Below, one piece after another: positions 1 to 10,227 of a DNA stretch of 64,000 nucleotides. The DNA is from Bryum argenteum (lineage: Eukaryota; Streptophyta; Bryopsida; Bryales; Bryaceae). The DNA lies in NCBI GenBank assembly GCA_037043015.1, contig CM073330.1, forward strand, positions 4,365,263 to 4,429,262, read 5' to 3'. Position 1 is the first letter of the stretch, and every line of letters begins with the position of its first letter. The position numbers and the translations under genes were made by a program. The notes under the pieces are model-generated. The model was not told the DNA's origin. It made no database searches and was given only the letters and a program-made list of their open reading frames with translations.

Positions 1-2670
1 AAATCCAAACATTCCCTCACTATATCCGGGATACTCCAAATCCCGGCTTTAATGAGGGAATGTTTGGATTTGTTTATCCCATTAATGATGCTTGTTTGCA
101 AAACACAAGATTGGTGAGAGAGAAGGCAAATATTTTTTCAAAAACTACGTGGGGTGGGTGAGAGAGGAGGGGCGGGTTACGGGGGGAGGGGCGGATTACG
201 GGGGAGGTGCGGGTACCATGGGGGTAGGGCGGGTACCAAGGGGGGGTAGGGCGGGTACCAAGGGGGTAGGGCGGAGATGGTAAGGGGGAATGAGGGGAGT
301 GAGTGTGAGGGGGTGAGGATGAGGGGGGGGGGTGGGGTGAGGGGGTGGGGTGGGGTGAGGGGGGGGGGGGGTGAGGGGGGGGGGTGAGGGGGGGTGGTGA
401 GGGGGGGGTGTGTGGGGGGTGTGGGGGGGTGAGGATGAGGGGGCGGGTGACGATGAGGGGGGCGGGTGAGGGGAGGAGAAAAGAAGAAAGGGAGGAGTGG
501 GGAGGGAAGAGGAGAGAAGGGGAGGAAGTGGAAGAGGAGTGGAATGATGGTCAATCCAATCATTGGAAATCCAAACATTCCCTCACTATATCCGGGATAC
601 TCCAAATCCCGCTTTAATGAGGGAATGTTTGGATTTGTTTATCCCATTAATGATGCTTGTTTGCAAAACACAAGATTGGTGAGAGAGAAGGCAAATTTTT
701 TTCAAAAACTACGTGGGGTGGGTGAGAGAGGAGGGGCGGGTTACGGGGGAGGGGCGGATTACGGGGGAGGTGCGGGTACCATGGGGGTAGGACGGGTACC
801 ATGGGGGTAGGGCGGATACCGAGGGGGGTAGGGCGGAGATGGGAAGGGAGAATGAGGGGAGTGAGTGTGAGGGGGTGAGGATGAGGGGAGGGTGGGGTGG
901 GGTGAGGGGGGGGGTGAGGATGAGGGGGCGGGTGAGGGGGGAGGAGAAAAGAAGAAAGGGAGGAGTGGGGAGGGAAGAGGAGAGAAGGGGAGGAAGTGGA
1001 AGAGGAGTGGAATGATGGTCAATCCAATCATTGGAAATCCAAACATTCCCTCACTATATCCGGGATACTCCAAATCCCGGCTTTAATGAGGGAATGTTTG
1101 GATTTGTTTATCCCATTAATAATGCTTGTTTGCAAAACACAAGATTGGTGAGAGAGAAGGCAAATATTTTTTCAAAAAACTACGTGGGGTGGGTGAGAGA
1201 GGAGGGGCGGGTTACGGGGGGGAGGTGCGGGTACCATGGGGGTAGGGCGGGTACCAAGGGGGGGTAGGGCGGGTACATAGGGGGTGGTAGGGCGGAGATG
1301 GTAAGGGGGAATGAGGGGAGTGAGTGTGAGGGGGTGAGGATGAGGGGGGGGTGGGGTGGGGTGAGGGGGGGGTGGGGTGAGGGGGGGGGGGTGTGAGGGG
1401 GGGGGTGAGGATGAGGGGGCGGGTGAGGATGAGGGGGCGGGTGAGGGGGGAGGAGAAAAGAAGAAAGGGAGGAGTGGGGAGGGAAGAGGAGAGAAGGGGA
1501 GGAAGTGGAAGAGGAGTGGAATGATGGTCAATCCAATCATTGGAAATCCAAACATTCCCTCACTATATCCGGGATACTCCAAATCCCGGCTTTAATGAGG
1601 GAATGTTTGGATTTGTTTATCCCATTAATGATGCTTGTTTGCAAAACACAAGATTGGTGAGAGAGAAGGCAAATTTTTTTCAAAAAACTACGTGGGGTGG
1701 GTGAGAGAGGAGGGGCGGGTTACGGGGGAGGGGCGGATTACGGGGAGGTGCGGGGGTACATGGGGGTAGGGCGGGTACCATGGGGGTAGGGCGGGTACCA
1801 AGGGGGGGGGTAGGGCGGGTACCAAGGGGGTAGGGGGAGATGGTAAGGGGAATGAGGGAGTGAGTGTGAGGGGATGAGGATGAGGGGGGGGGGTGGGGTG
1901 AGGGGGTGGGGTGAGGGGGGGGGGGTGAGGGTGTGGTGGTGTGGGGGGGTGAGGATGAGGGGGGGGTGAGGATGAGGGGGGGTGAGGGGGAGGAGAAAAG
2001 AAGAAAGGGAGGAGTGGGGAGGGAAGAGGAGAGAAGGGGAGGAAGTGGAAGAGGAGTGGAATGATGGTCAATCCAATCATTGAAATCCAAACATTCCTCA
2101 CTATATCCGGGATACTCCAAATCCCGGCTTTAATGAGGGAATGTTTGGATTTGTTTATCCCATTAATGATGCTTGTTTGCAAAACACAAGATTGGTGAGA
2201 GAGAAGGCAAATTTTTTTCAAAACTACGTGGGGTGGGTGAGAGAGGAGGGGCGGGTTACGGGGAGGGGCGGATTACGGGGAGGTGCGGGTACCATGGGGG
2301 TAGGGCGGGTACCATGGGGGTAGGGGCGGATACCGAGGGGGTAGGGCGGAGATGGGAAGGGGAATGAGGGGAGTGAGTGTGAGGGGGTGAGGATGAGGGG
2401 GTGGAGTGAGGGGGTGGGGTGAGGGGGTGGGGTGAGGGGGTGGGGTAGGGTGAGGGGGGTGGGGTGGGGTGAGGGGGTGGGGGTGGGGTGGTGTGAGGGG
2501 GTGAGGATGCGGGGGGTGAGGATGCGGGGGGGGGGGGTGAGGATGAGGGGGGTGAGGGGAAAGACGAGGAGGGAAGGGAAGGCAGACTCAATACAATCGT
2601 AGAAAAGTCAAACATTCCCCCCACTATATCCGGGAAAGTCCAAATCCGGGCTTTAGTGAGGAATGTTTGG
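1..2670. repeat. Tandem array of 470-565 bp hairpin plus G-rich units
   Basis: Units begin with AAATCCAAAC at 1, 567, 1035, 1544 and 2083; a diverged copy starts near 2603. Each opens with an inverted repeat of about 70 bp: an outer 19-bp arm ending in CATTCCCTCA, a partly matching middle, an inner CCGGGAT/ATCCCGG pair and a short loop. A conserved A/T-rich stretch of about 110 bp follows, containing TTGCAAAACACAAG and CTACGTGGGGTGGG. Then come 250-350 bp of G-rich and purine-rich sequence of variable length. Open frames across the array (for example 177-605 minus) are Pro/Ser or Gly/Arg low-complexity readings and are not genes. Unit length differences lie mostly in the G-rich part. Confidence 0.9.
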
Positions 2671-2881
2671 ACTTCATTACTTTAAAAATACCCGGTAGGT
2701 GGAAGAAGGAGCAAAGGGGGGATCCAAGGAAAGAGAGAAATGAAGTTTCCGTATTTCCTCTCTTATTCAAGATTGCCCCACTACAAACCAATTCCCCCCT
2801 CTATTTCAAAGTCGAGCTACCACGTCCCAAAAAAAATGATATTCTTAAAATGTGTGCTATTTTTCTCCAATCCCACCTTCT
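2671..2881. other. Spacer between two tandem arrays
   Basis: About 210 bp without repeat structure. A short open frame (2667-2948 plus) runs across it but has no recognisable domain and enters the 129-bp satellite, so I do not call it a gene. Confidence 0.5.
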
Positions 2882-3937
2882 ATTATGTTTAATTCATTCT
2901 TCTTCCCAATGCTATATTACAAATAAATTTATCATCCTAATGGTTTAATCATATATTTGATTTTACGATCACAATTTATATTAGGACTAAAGAATGTACT
3001 GGTGGGTGATATTATGTTTAATTCATTCTTCTTCCCAATGCTATATTACAAATAAATTTATCATCCTAATGGTTTAATCATATATTTGATTTTACGTTCA
3101 CAATTTATATTAGGACTAAAGAATGTACTGGTGGGTGGTATTATGTTTATTTCATTCTTCTTCCTAATACTATATTACAAATAAATTTATCATCCTAATG
3201 GTTTAATCATATATTTGATTTTACGATCACAATTTATATTAAGACTAAAGAATGTACTGGTGGGTGGTATTATGTTTATTTCATTCTTCTTCCCAAGGCT
3301 ATATTACAAATAAATTTATCATCCTAATGGTTTAATCATATATTTGATTTTACGTTCACAATTTATATTAAGACTAAAGAATGTACTGGTGGGTGGTATT
3401 ATGTTTATTTCATTCTTCTTCCCAATACTATATTACAAATAAATTTATCATCCTAATGGTTTAATCATATATTTGATTTTACGATCACAATTTATATTAG
3501 GACTAAAGAATGTACTGGTGGGTGGTATTATGTTTATTTCATTCTTCTTCCTAATACTATATTACAAATAAATTTATCATCCTAATGGTTTAATCATATA
3601 TTTGATTTTACGATCACAATTTATATTAGGACTAAAGAATGTACTAGTGCGTGGTATTATGTTTATTTCATTCTTCTTCCCAATACTATATTACAAATAA
3701 ATTTATCATCCTAATGGTTTAATCATATATTTGATTTTACGATCACAATTTATATTAGGACTAAAGAATGTACTAGTGGGTGGTATTATGTTTATTTCAT
3801 TCTTCTTCTCAATACTATATTACAAATAAATTTATCATCCTAATGGTTTAATCATATATTTGATTTTACGATCACAATTTATATTAGGACTAAAGAATGT
3901 ACTGGTGGGTGGTATTATGTTTAATTCATTCTTCTTC
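2882..3937. repeat. 129-bp satellite, eight units plus a partial ninth
   Basis: ATTATGTTTA(A/T)TTCATTC recurs at 2882, 3011, 3140, 3269, 3398, 3527, 3656, 3785 and 3914, always exactly 129 bp apart. Units differ by only a few substitutions and show no length change. The first, second and last copies carry TTTAATTC where the internal ones carry TTTATTTC. The ninth copy stops after about 24 bp, at 3937. Confidence 0.95.
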
Positions 3938-3989
3938 AAATAACATTTTATTTAAAAAATTTAAAAATTTTAAACAACATTTAAAAACG

Positions 3990-4500
3990 CAAAGACGTGT
4001 CCTTACTCCCTCTCCTATCCCACCTCCCACCTCCCACCCCCTTTCCTCCTCCCCTGCCCCCCCTCCCCCTACCCCCCCCATTTTCCCTCCCTCTACCCCC
4101 CTTATCCCTCCCTCTACCCCCCTATCCCTCCCTCTACCCCCCTATCCCTCCCCTCTACCCCCCTATCCCTCCCTCTACCCCCCTCTATCCCTCCCCTACC
4201 CCCCTATAACCTATCCATCCCCCTACCCCCCTTTCCCCTACCCCCTACCCCCTTATCCCTCCCTCTACCCCCTCTCCCCCACCCACCCGCCCCCTCCCCG
4301 CCCCTCCCTCCCCGCCCCTACCCCTCCCCCCCCCCCCCCCCCCCGCCCCTACCCCCTCCCCCTACCCCCTCCCCCCACCTACCCCCCCCCCCCCCCCCGC
4401 CTTACCCCCCCCCCCCCCCTACCCCGCCCCTACCCCCTCCCCGCCCCCCCCCCCCCCCGCCCCCCCCCCCCCGCCTCCCTCCCCCCCCCACCAATGTAAC
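3990..4500. repeat. Cytosine-rich low-complexity block
   Basis: The plus strand is almost purely C and T with short A insertions, built from CTACCCCC and TATCCCTCC motifs that degrade into long C runs. The proline-rich frame 3897-4499 (plus) is a by-product of composition. Its strand bias is opposite to that of the G-rich array at 1-2570. Confidence 0.9.
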
Positions 4501-4575
4501 CCGCCCCCTCAAAAGTTCACCCGCCCTCTCAAAAGTTCACTCGCCCTAACAAAAGTTCACTCGCCATGGCACGAT
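4501..4575. repeat. Short tandem repeat of an AAAAGTTCAC motif
   Basis: AAAAGTTCAC followed by CGCC recurs three times between about 4510 and 4565 with a period near 21-22 bp; a diverged fourth copy (GATTTCACCCGCC) follows. It links the C-rich block to the 3' end of the methyltransferase-like gene. Confidence 0.7.
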
Positions 4576-4671
4576 TTCACCCGCCCCGACGCCACGATGG
4601 ACTTACACGTCACATCCTACGTGGCTTTTTACTGCAAAGTTTCTTACCCATGAAAAAATTACACGCCCCCT

Positions 4672-5025
4672 TCAAACAAGGTGGGCGGGCACGCCCGTCC
4701 GTCCGGGACAACTCGTACGTCCGTTTTGTCCGCCCGATTGCCTCAACACGCCCGATATGACAACCTTGCTTGATTGTGACTGGCGAACGTAATCGTCCCG
4801 GTCCTCAGGGTAAAACGCTCCCGGCCTCAGACCTGCTATGACCTCGTAATTCACAAGCGGGTAGATCCTATCATCATACGAGTCAACCAGATCGCCGATC
4901 ATTAGATCCTTGTTCGGAAGAAAATATATCGGCCACATGGAAGGCCCCTCCGACACCGCCTTGAAGAACAAGGCTACATTCTTCTGCCAGTAAGTTTCAA
5001 TGCAGATTGTGTTCCTCTCCATCAT
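4672..5025 (-). CDS. Last exon of methyltransferase-like gene
   Basis: Terminal exon of the minus-strand split gene, 117 codons plus stop. It begins after a TGTATCAG acceptor (intron ends at 5026) and reads in phase 0 from the upstream exon that ends at 5168. Its first residues, MERNTICIETYWQKNV, match the Arg-Asn/Ile-x-Ile-Glu strand that follows motif I in C-terminally located SAM-binding sites of DNA methyltransferases; there the acidic residue contacts the cofactor. The rest (FFKAVSEG, then LMIGDLVDSYDDRIYPLV) is unfamiliar. The tail after about residue 90 is rich in Ser, Gly and Arg and runs into GC-rich DNA, so the true stop could lie elsewhere. Function is inferred from the combined exon pattern. 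Confidence 0.55.
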   Translation of the reverse strand: MMERNTICIETYWQKNVALFFKAVSEGPSMWPIYFLPNKDLMIGDLVDSYDDRIYPLVNYEVIAGLRPGAFYPEDRDDYVRQSQSSKVVISGVLRQSGGQNGRTSCPGRTGVPAHLV

Positions 5026-5167
5026 CTGATACACAACAATGCCACAACTAATTAGTAAGGTCGGAATACTTACGAACGCCCGTTCGTTAAATGCACTGAA
5101 CTATGATGTTTACGAACTGCCGTTCGTAAACAAGCACAAACAAAACCAGAATTAATCAGAAACTTAC
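5026..5167 (-). other. Intron of 142 bp carrying two palindromes
   Basis: On the minus strand the donor is CCGG/GTAAGT (first intron base 5167) and the acceptor is TGTATCAG (last intron base 5026). Both flanking exons are in phase 0. Copies of the 20-bp palindrome lie at 5070-5089 (TTACGAACGCCCGTTCGTTA) and 5110-5129 (TTACGAACTGCCGTTCGTAA). Together they fill more than a quarter of the intron. Confidence 0.75.
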
Positions 5168-5911
5168 CCGGCAAGCGCGCAGGGCTTTACTGCCGGCAAA
5201 TGCCAGAATGATGTTGTCATTCTTCTCCGTGTGGCGGGAAAGGAACCGCAAATAGGTCTCCATTCGCAATTCGTCACTGTAGACGAAGTCCTTGTGCTCG
5301 GCCCGATAGAAATCTTGCTTGTCGAACTGCTTCCCGATCAACGTCTCTTCAGCGATGTCATCGGAGAAGTAGCGCTCGTGGCCGTCGGGAAATGTGAACT
5401 TCTTCTCTTGGTACGTGATCGAATCGACCAGCGCTTTCTTTGCCTTCGCCATAGGCTCCCCCGGCATGTACCTGTACTGGACATGCTTACAACGGAACTC
5501 CGTGAAGAAGTTTGCATGAAGCATGTCCACGTAGCCCTGGCGGTCCACGGGGGCAATGATCATCCACACCTTGACGTTGGCGCAACCAATTTTCTCCGTT
5601 CTCTTCTTGATGTTGTCGATCATCATCTGCCAGCTGGTTGTAATCTCGGCAGCTGTCGACACCGGAGGGAAATGGCGGAGATCAAGAATGCCGGCGGTAA
5701 GTTTCTTCGTCCTGAATGGCCTGGTTACATTCTTGTCCAACAGACCAGCTGGGCCAAACTCTGCAGTCCCGTTCGACAGCCTGTTCTCCGTGGGCTTCCA
5801 CGCAATAAATACAGACCAGTTGCCCGAGCGGACAGCATCTGTTCGTAACTCGTTCACCAAGGCTTGGTCGATTCTCTTCCGGCATTGCTTGGGAGGAAAC
5901 TCTGGGGTCTT
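5168..5911 (-). CDS. Internal exon, DNA methyltransferase-like core
   Basis: Minus-strand exon of about 240 codons; the frame is open up to a TGA near 5942-5944 and the exact 5' splice position is unresolved (AG candidates near 5908-5912). The 3' donor at 5167/5168 is a clear GTAAGT. Visible landmarks are GILDLRHFPPVS (possible place of a D/N-P-P-Y motif IV, but not canonical), VKVWMIIAPVDRQGYVDM, and near the end a stretch leading into NIILAFAGSKALRACR. The last resembles motif I (FxGSG) of beta-type, motif-IV-before-motif-I N4/N6 methyltransferases, and it continues across the intron with ERNTICIE. The second glycine of the classic FxGxG is replaced (FAGSK). I infer a DNA methyltransferase fold; activity is uncertain. 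Confidence 0.55.
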
Positions 5912-5944
5912 CTTGTTGACCGCAATGGTATTATGAGCAATTCA

Positions 5945-7246
5945 ACCCGTAGGAAGAAAAGCCCTAGAGTTGGGCCGGTTGAGAGTGGAGACACCTACCT
6001 AGCCCTTCCAAGCAATGGACTCTAAATCCTAACAAGCATTCACAAACACCATGCATCCACCATCACACGATCATCAAGACACGAGATGCAATAAACATCA
6101 CAAGAAAACCAATGGGGGAAGAAGAAGTACAATTGGGGTCCAACCTCAGCTGGACCCTTGGCCACTAAAATGGCCGTATCTCCCTCGTCCTTGCTCTTCT
6201 TGAGGCAAGCTAGGAGTCTACAGAGAGCTAGCTTGATGATGTACTTGAATCCGGAAGCACGTCTCGTGGTTCTTCCTAAAACTTGAGTTATGCGGCCTCA
6301 AAGTCAGGCCTTCAATTTGCCCTCCACAGTAGACATGCTTTCACTTAATCGATCACCATTCCTCCGTCCATGATCCAAAAAGAGGAAGCCTAGGCTCTTT
6401 GGAAAGCTGGCTTCAAGGCGCTCCTCTCCTCCAAAGGGCTTGCTCAGATTTGTCTCCTACCGATAGAAATCGTTCTTCAAGTCAGCGCCGCCTCTTCTCG
6501 CCGTCCGCCGCAAGCCGGTGAAGTCCTCTTGGGAGATCCGCCATAGCTCCCCGTCGCTGCTCCTATGACCGCGCGCTTGGGCTCGTTGGAAAGCTGGCTT
6601 CAAGACGCTCCTTTCCTCCAAAGGGCTTGCTCAAACTCGTCTCCAGCCAAACGCTACACCTTCCCAAAGTTGGCAGATCCAGATCTTGGTCGGGAAATCC
6701 ACTCTCCTATCTTCTACCCTAACCTACCCACACTCACACCCACATCCAACAACTCCACACATTCTACTTGTGTGTTTTCTCCATCTTAGATCACTAACTC
6801 CATTCTCCATAGCCACAACCTAGAAGCATCTCAAAACCACACACATACACCAAAAAACAAGAGAGACAAAACTAGCAAACCCTAGCAAAAAGAGAGAGAC
6901 AAGTAAAAGAAATGAGAAAGAAAGAAAAGATAAAGGGGAGAGGGGAAGCATGAGGGAGAAATCCTACTCCCTCACCTTCCTTCTTACCTTTCTACTTTCT
7001 AAATTGCCTATCTACCTCTAACTCTAATACTACCTCACATCAAATATTCTTCAATTCTAACAATTTAGTTATCCTCCCTAACATAAAATCATGTAATTGT
7101 CACTAAATTGCCATACTCAATGCTTTTCTTAATTATTCTAATAACTTCCGAGCCTATTTCTATAAATTCAAATTTAATGCATTTAGCCTATAGGAACCAC
7201 ACAAACTACTATAATCAAATGTATTTTGTATCTAGATATTCAATAA
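5945..7246. other. 1.3-kb non-coding segment splitting the gene
   Basis: No coding potential and no palindromes. It contains a diverged internal direct duplication: GGAAAGCTGGCTTCAAG followed by the 15-mer TCCAAAGGGCTTGCT occurs near 6399 and 6584, about 185 bp apart. A purine-rich stretch lies at 6862-6960. The composition (CCCTAG, CACAAACACC, GAGAGAGAC) is unlike the adjoining introns. It may be a long intron or an insertion of an unidentified element; I found no terminal repeats or target duplication. Confidence 0.5.
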
Positions 7247-7876
7247 CTAATACGTGAGCCATTTGTATGGCTCACAGGTATCCTTGATGAAGCTATCCAT
7301 CCCCTCACTGAAGTAGATTGCTTGCATGATGCAAGAAGAAAACATAGTCTTCTTCTTCCATTCCTTCCAAGCTCCGGAATTCACCTGCTGGTTGTCGTCG
7401 AAGAAGGGATTACGATCCTTCTCCACGTACGCAATTCGATCCCCAATGGCCTTGAGGATGACGTCCTTCCACTTCCTCCGCTCGCAGTGCTTGTCCAATG
7501 AAAGAGCCCGAGTCCAAGTCCGGGGGGCCTTTCCAAGATAAATACGCGGGGGGTTCGCGAGGATGTAGTCCGCAGCTTCCTCAACTTGAGCCGTCGTTAA
7601 GCTCGCGAGTCCACAGAGGGATGTTCCGGAGATGAGACTCAGGTTCGTCAGCTCCTTAAAGTTCGCTGAATGCTTCATCTCTTTCCCAGTATCGAGGTCG
7701 ATCAAATGACCAGACTCGAAGTTCTTGAGGACTTTCTCCCATTTCTCCCACACGTCATCGGGTGCCATAATTATCTGGCGTTCACCTCTCTTCTCCCACT
7801 CGACAGTAATCGGTCGATTGGGATTCTCCTGTTTGATGGTGTGGCTCAAGGATTGGATTGCTCTCTCGCGGAAAGC
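7247..7876 (-). CDS. Exon 2 of the ParB-like gene, unknown domain
   Basis: It follows the 431-bp intron in phase 0: acceptor TTTTTTGTGTGTAG, first exon base 7876, coding AFRERAIQSL onward. It is open for 209 codons to a TAG at 7247. The protein is hydrophilic and mostly helical in appearance, with VWEKWEKVLKNFESG, a small Ser/Leu/Thr-rich segment and DRNPFFDDNQQVNSG near the end; I recognise no domain. The reading may end here or splice onward to the methyltransferase-like exon through a GT inside the last codons; no candidate donor and acceptor pair gave a clean phase match. It could therefore be the 3' end of a ParB-only gene. Confidence 0.55.
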   Translation of the reverse strand, partial: AFRERAIQSLSHTIKQENPNRPITVEWEKRGERQIIMAPDDVWEKWEKVLKNFESGHLIDLDTGKEMKHSANFKELTNLSLISGTSLCGLASLTTAQVEEAADYILANPPRIYLGKAPRTWTRALSLDKHCERRKWKDVILKAIGDRIAYVEKDRNPFFDDNQQVNSGAWKEWKKKTMFSSCIMQAIYFSEGMDSFIKDTCEPYKWLTY

Positions 7877-8307
7877 CTACACACAAAAAAGTACAGCAGT
7901 TAGAAATTATACGCACGGCCGTTCGTAAACTACAGCTCTGCGTGCTGTAATGTGAAAGTCTCTTGACTTTGCTACTCTAATATGAAGCTGTCCTAAGTTT
8001 ACGAACTGCAGTTCGTAAACTGCATGATATTTGATCTTGTTTGATTTTACGAACTGCAGTTCGTAAAACCACTAGTATTCTATCCTGCTTATTTGAAGTG
8101 ATGAATGCTTCACTAAAGACGTTCAGCGGTTAGATGTTCGGATACAACTGTTCGATAACTTCTTGCTGTGCATTTTTAAATCTCATATGCATCCCTATAG
8201 TTGTTCTACAAGACTATCAAGAAAAAGACCAAAGTTTACGAACTGCAGTTCGTAAATTATCTCTTACATGCAATCCGGCTTGTACTGAAAAATATGGTTG
8301 TACTTAC
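7877..8307 (-). other. Intron of 431 bp carrying four palindromes
   Basis: On the minus strand the donor GAG/GTAAGT starts at 8307 and the acceptor GTGTGTAG ends at 7877; both sides are phase 0. Palindrome copies lie at 7909-7928 (degenerate), 7999-8018, 8047-8066 and 8236-8255. The last three are perfect 20-mers, TTACGAACTGCAGTTCGTAA. Short open frames in this interval are not supported as genes. Confidence 0.85.
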
Positions 8308-10152
8308 CTCGTATTTCTGTTTTAGGACCGGATCCACCTTGTCATCCTCCACGGCCTCTTTCTTCTTTCGGGTCACGGCATTCTTCCTCACAAGTGGGGG
8401 TTTCCCCTCTTGCTCATACAGCACGCGACAGTGCAGAATAGCCCGGAGAAGTGACGTCAGGTGCCTCGCCTCGTTCTGGCCCTCGTTGCACTTGAAAGAT
8501 AGGGCGTGCAAGTGGTGCACCTTGTCCGTCCAGACGACCTGCACGTCCCAAACCTTCAGCTCTTCCACTCGGTGGCAGCTTCTACGCATGGTCTCGTCTC
8601 CGAGGATGGACTTCGCGGCATGCCAAGTGTGTTGCCCGTTGATGATCTTGAAAGTTCCGGCTTTGACACATTCCATCCAGTCCGTTGGCCTCGTCGAAAG
8701 ATTCGGCATCACCGTCAGAATTGGCTTCGTGTAGTTGTGCACGAGCAGGCTGCGCTTGATCTCCTCAGCGCCAGAGGCTTCGTAGTCGCGATAAATCTTC
8801 CCAGATCGGTGATCACTGGGCTCCATGTGTCCGATGGCGAGCTCGAACAGCTGGTCGCGACCAAATATATACATGTAATCCGAGTCTTTGATGAATTTCT
8901 CATTGAGCTCGGCCTTCCTGCGTAGCAGGACATCCTTGTCTTCATTCTTCGGATGTCCCGTCGTGGATACTTGGGTCTCCAGGTGATACGGGATCTCCAA
9001 GGTTGCATCAAATGGTCTTGCCGCCGGATAGGAAGACCAAGTGTCCACAGTAAGCAACGTGACCTTCGCTGGCTTCGCCTGCGGAAGGTTGATGATGTTG
9101 CGGATGTCGTCTACGCGTCCGGATGGTGCAGCGCCCTGGATGGGGCTAAGCCCGGTCTCTGTCGGCGCAGCGGCAAGGATTGCGCCAGTGATGCTTCGAA
9201 CCGGAGAACTCAGTCCGGAACTGCGGGTGCTTCGCGTCGATTGTATTCTCTCCGTTTGGACTGCAGCCTCCGAATCTGGAGAAATTCCGCCATGCACAGA
9301 TGCGGATGCACCTGCTTCTTCGCGACCAACTTGTTCTCCTCTGCTGCTTTGAGCTCCGGTGCTCTCCGCGACATGGGTTACTTGCCGAGGTCTCTCCGCT
9401 TGACTACCACGTGCAGATTCGGCTGTACTTTGACGAACCCCTGTTGTTGGTGCAGGAACGTCGCTTTGGGTCGCCACTGCTGACCTTGGTGCCCTTCGTG
9501 CTCGTTCTGCATCCGGCTTCTTTGTCTGCTTCGGGGGTTTCGCCTCTGTCTTCGCTTTCGGTCTGCCCATGGTGATCGGCTCTGACTCGCTCCTGGGTTT
9601 AGCTGCAGATGCAGACTTCTTCAGTCGACATGCAACAAGGCCTTCTATTTGCTTCATCAAGCGGGTCCAAACATTTGCTACATCGTACGATCCATGTTGA
9701 TACGAAAGCCAAGGTCCTAGGTTGTTGAATATAAGCATCTTCCATGGTTCCTCTAGTCTAGCTGTTTCGTTCAAGCAGTATTGAATATCGAACGGATGGT
9801 TGTCATCTAGACGTATAATAAGTTTACCAATCATTGTATTTGACACCAATGTAAGTATCATTACGCCCGGGGAACTATTTAAACCATGTACTGAAATACC
9901 ACGGAACGCCTTCCAGCGGTACTGGTTATTGGCCATGGGTTTTCCCACAGCCAGTTTGAAAATCACATTGTGATCCATGGTTGTTGCCTCCGGGGCTATG
10001 GACCACGCAGAATTGCTAACCCCGTTAAGGGTTACTGCAGTCTCCGAGTCCAGTACTTCACTTCTTTCCCATTCAGTAAGATCTGGCGATTGTACTTCTG
10101 TGATGTAGGGTGACAAATTCGACGTCTGCGACATGAACCTATTATCGTCCAT
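8308..10152 (-). CDS. First exon: ParB-like domain protein
   Basis: A 615-codon open exon with ATG at 10152 and a strong donor at 8307. Residues 1 to about 170 form a globular part of unknown type. Residues about 170 to 330 are a basic, Ser/Ala/Arg-rich, probably disordered linker with a PKAKTEAKPPKQTKKP stretch that could be a nuclear localisation signal. Residues about 340 to 590 contain YMYIFGRDQLFELAIGHM, then FKIINGQHTWHAAKSI near residue 502. This resembles the nucleotide-binding turn of ParB/sulfiredoxin-fold proteins (usually G-x-H-R or G-E-R-R), but the expected arginine is Thr here. A following ALSFKCNEGQNEARHLTSLL resembles the conserved ParB Asn/Arg helix. In phages and plasmids such domains are often joined to DNA methyltransferases, as may be the case here. 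Palindromes precede the start codon by 75 to 1112 bp. Confidence 0.65.
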
Positions 10153-10227
10153 CCCTGAGATTTCAGACAGGTAGGAATTGTAAGCGGTCCGATATCACCA
10201 CAAGGTATGTCACTTGCATATCATGGT

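Noticed and set aside
177-2221. Long proline/serine or glycine-rich frames in the G-rich array
   Set aside because: They follow the low-complexity tandem repeat, recur once per unit and have no domain or splice support.
3897-4499. 200-codon proline-rich plus-strand frame
   Set aside because: Entirely explained by the C-rich simple sequence.
5231-5848. 205-codon plus-strand frame
   Set aside because: Shadow of the methyltransferase-like exon on the other strand, which has the motif and splice evidence.
8201-9575. Plus-strand frames opposite the ParB-like exon
   Set aside because: Antisense shadows of a 615-codon exon with GC-rich third positions.
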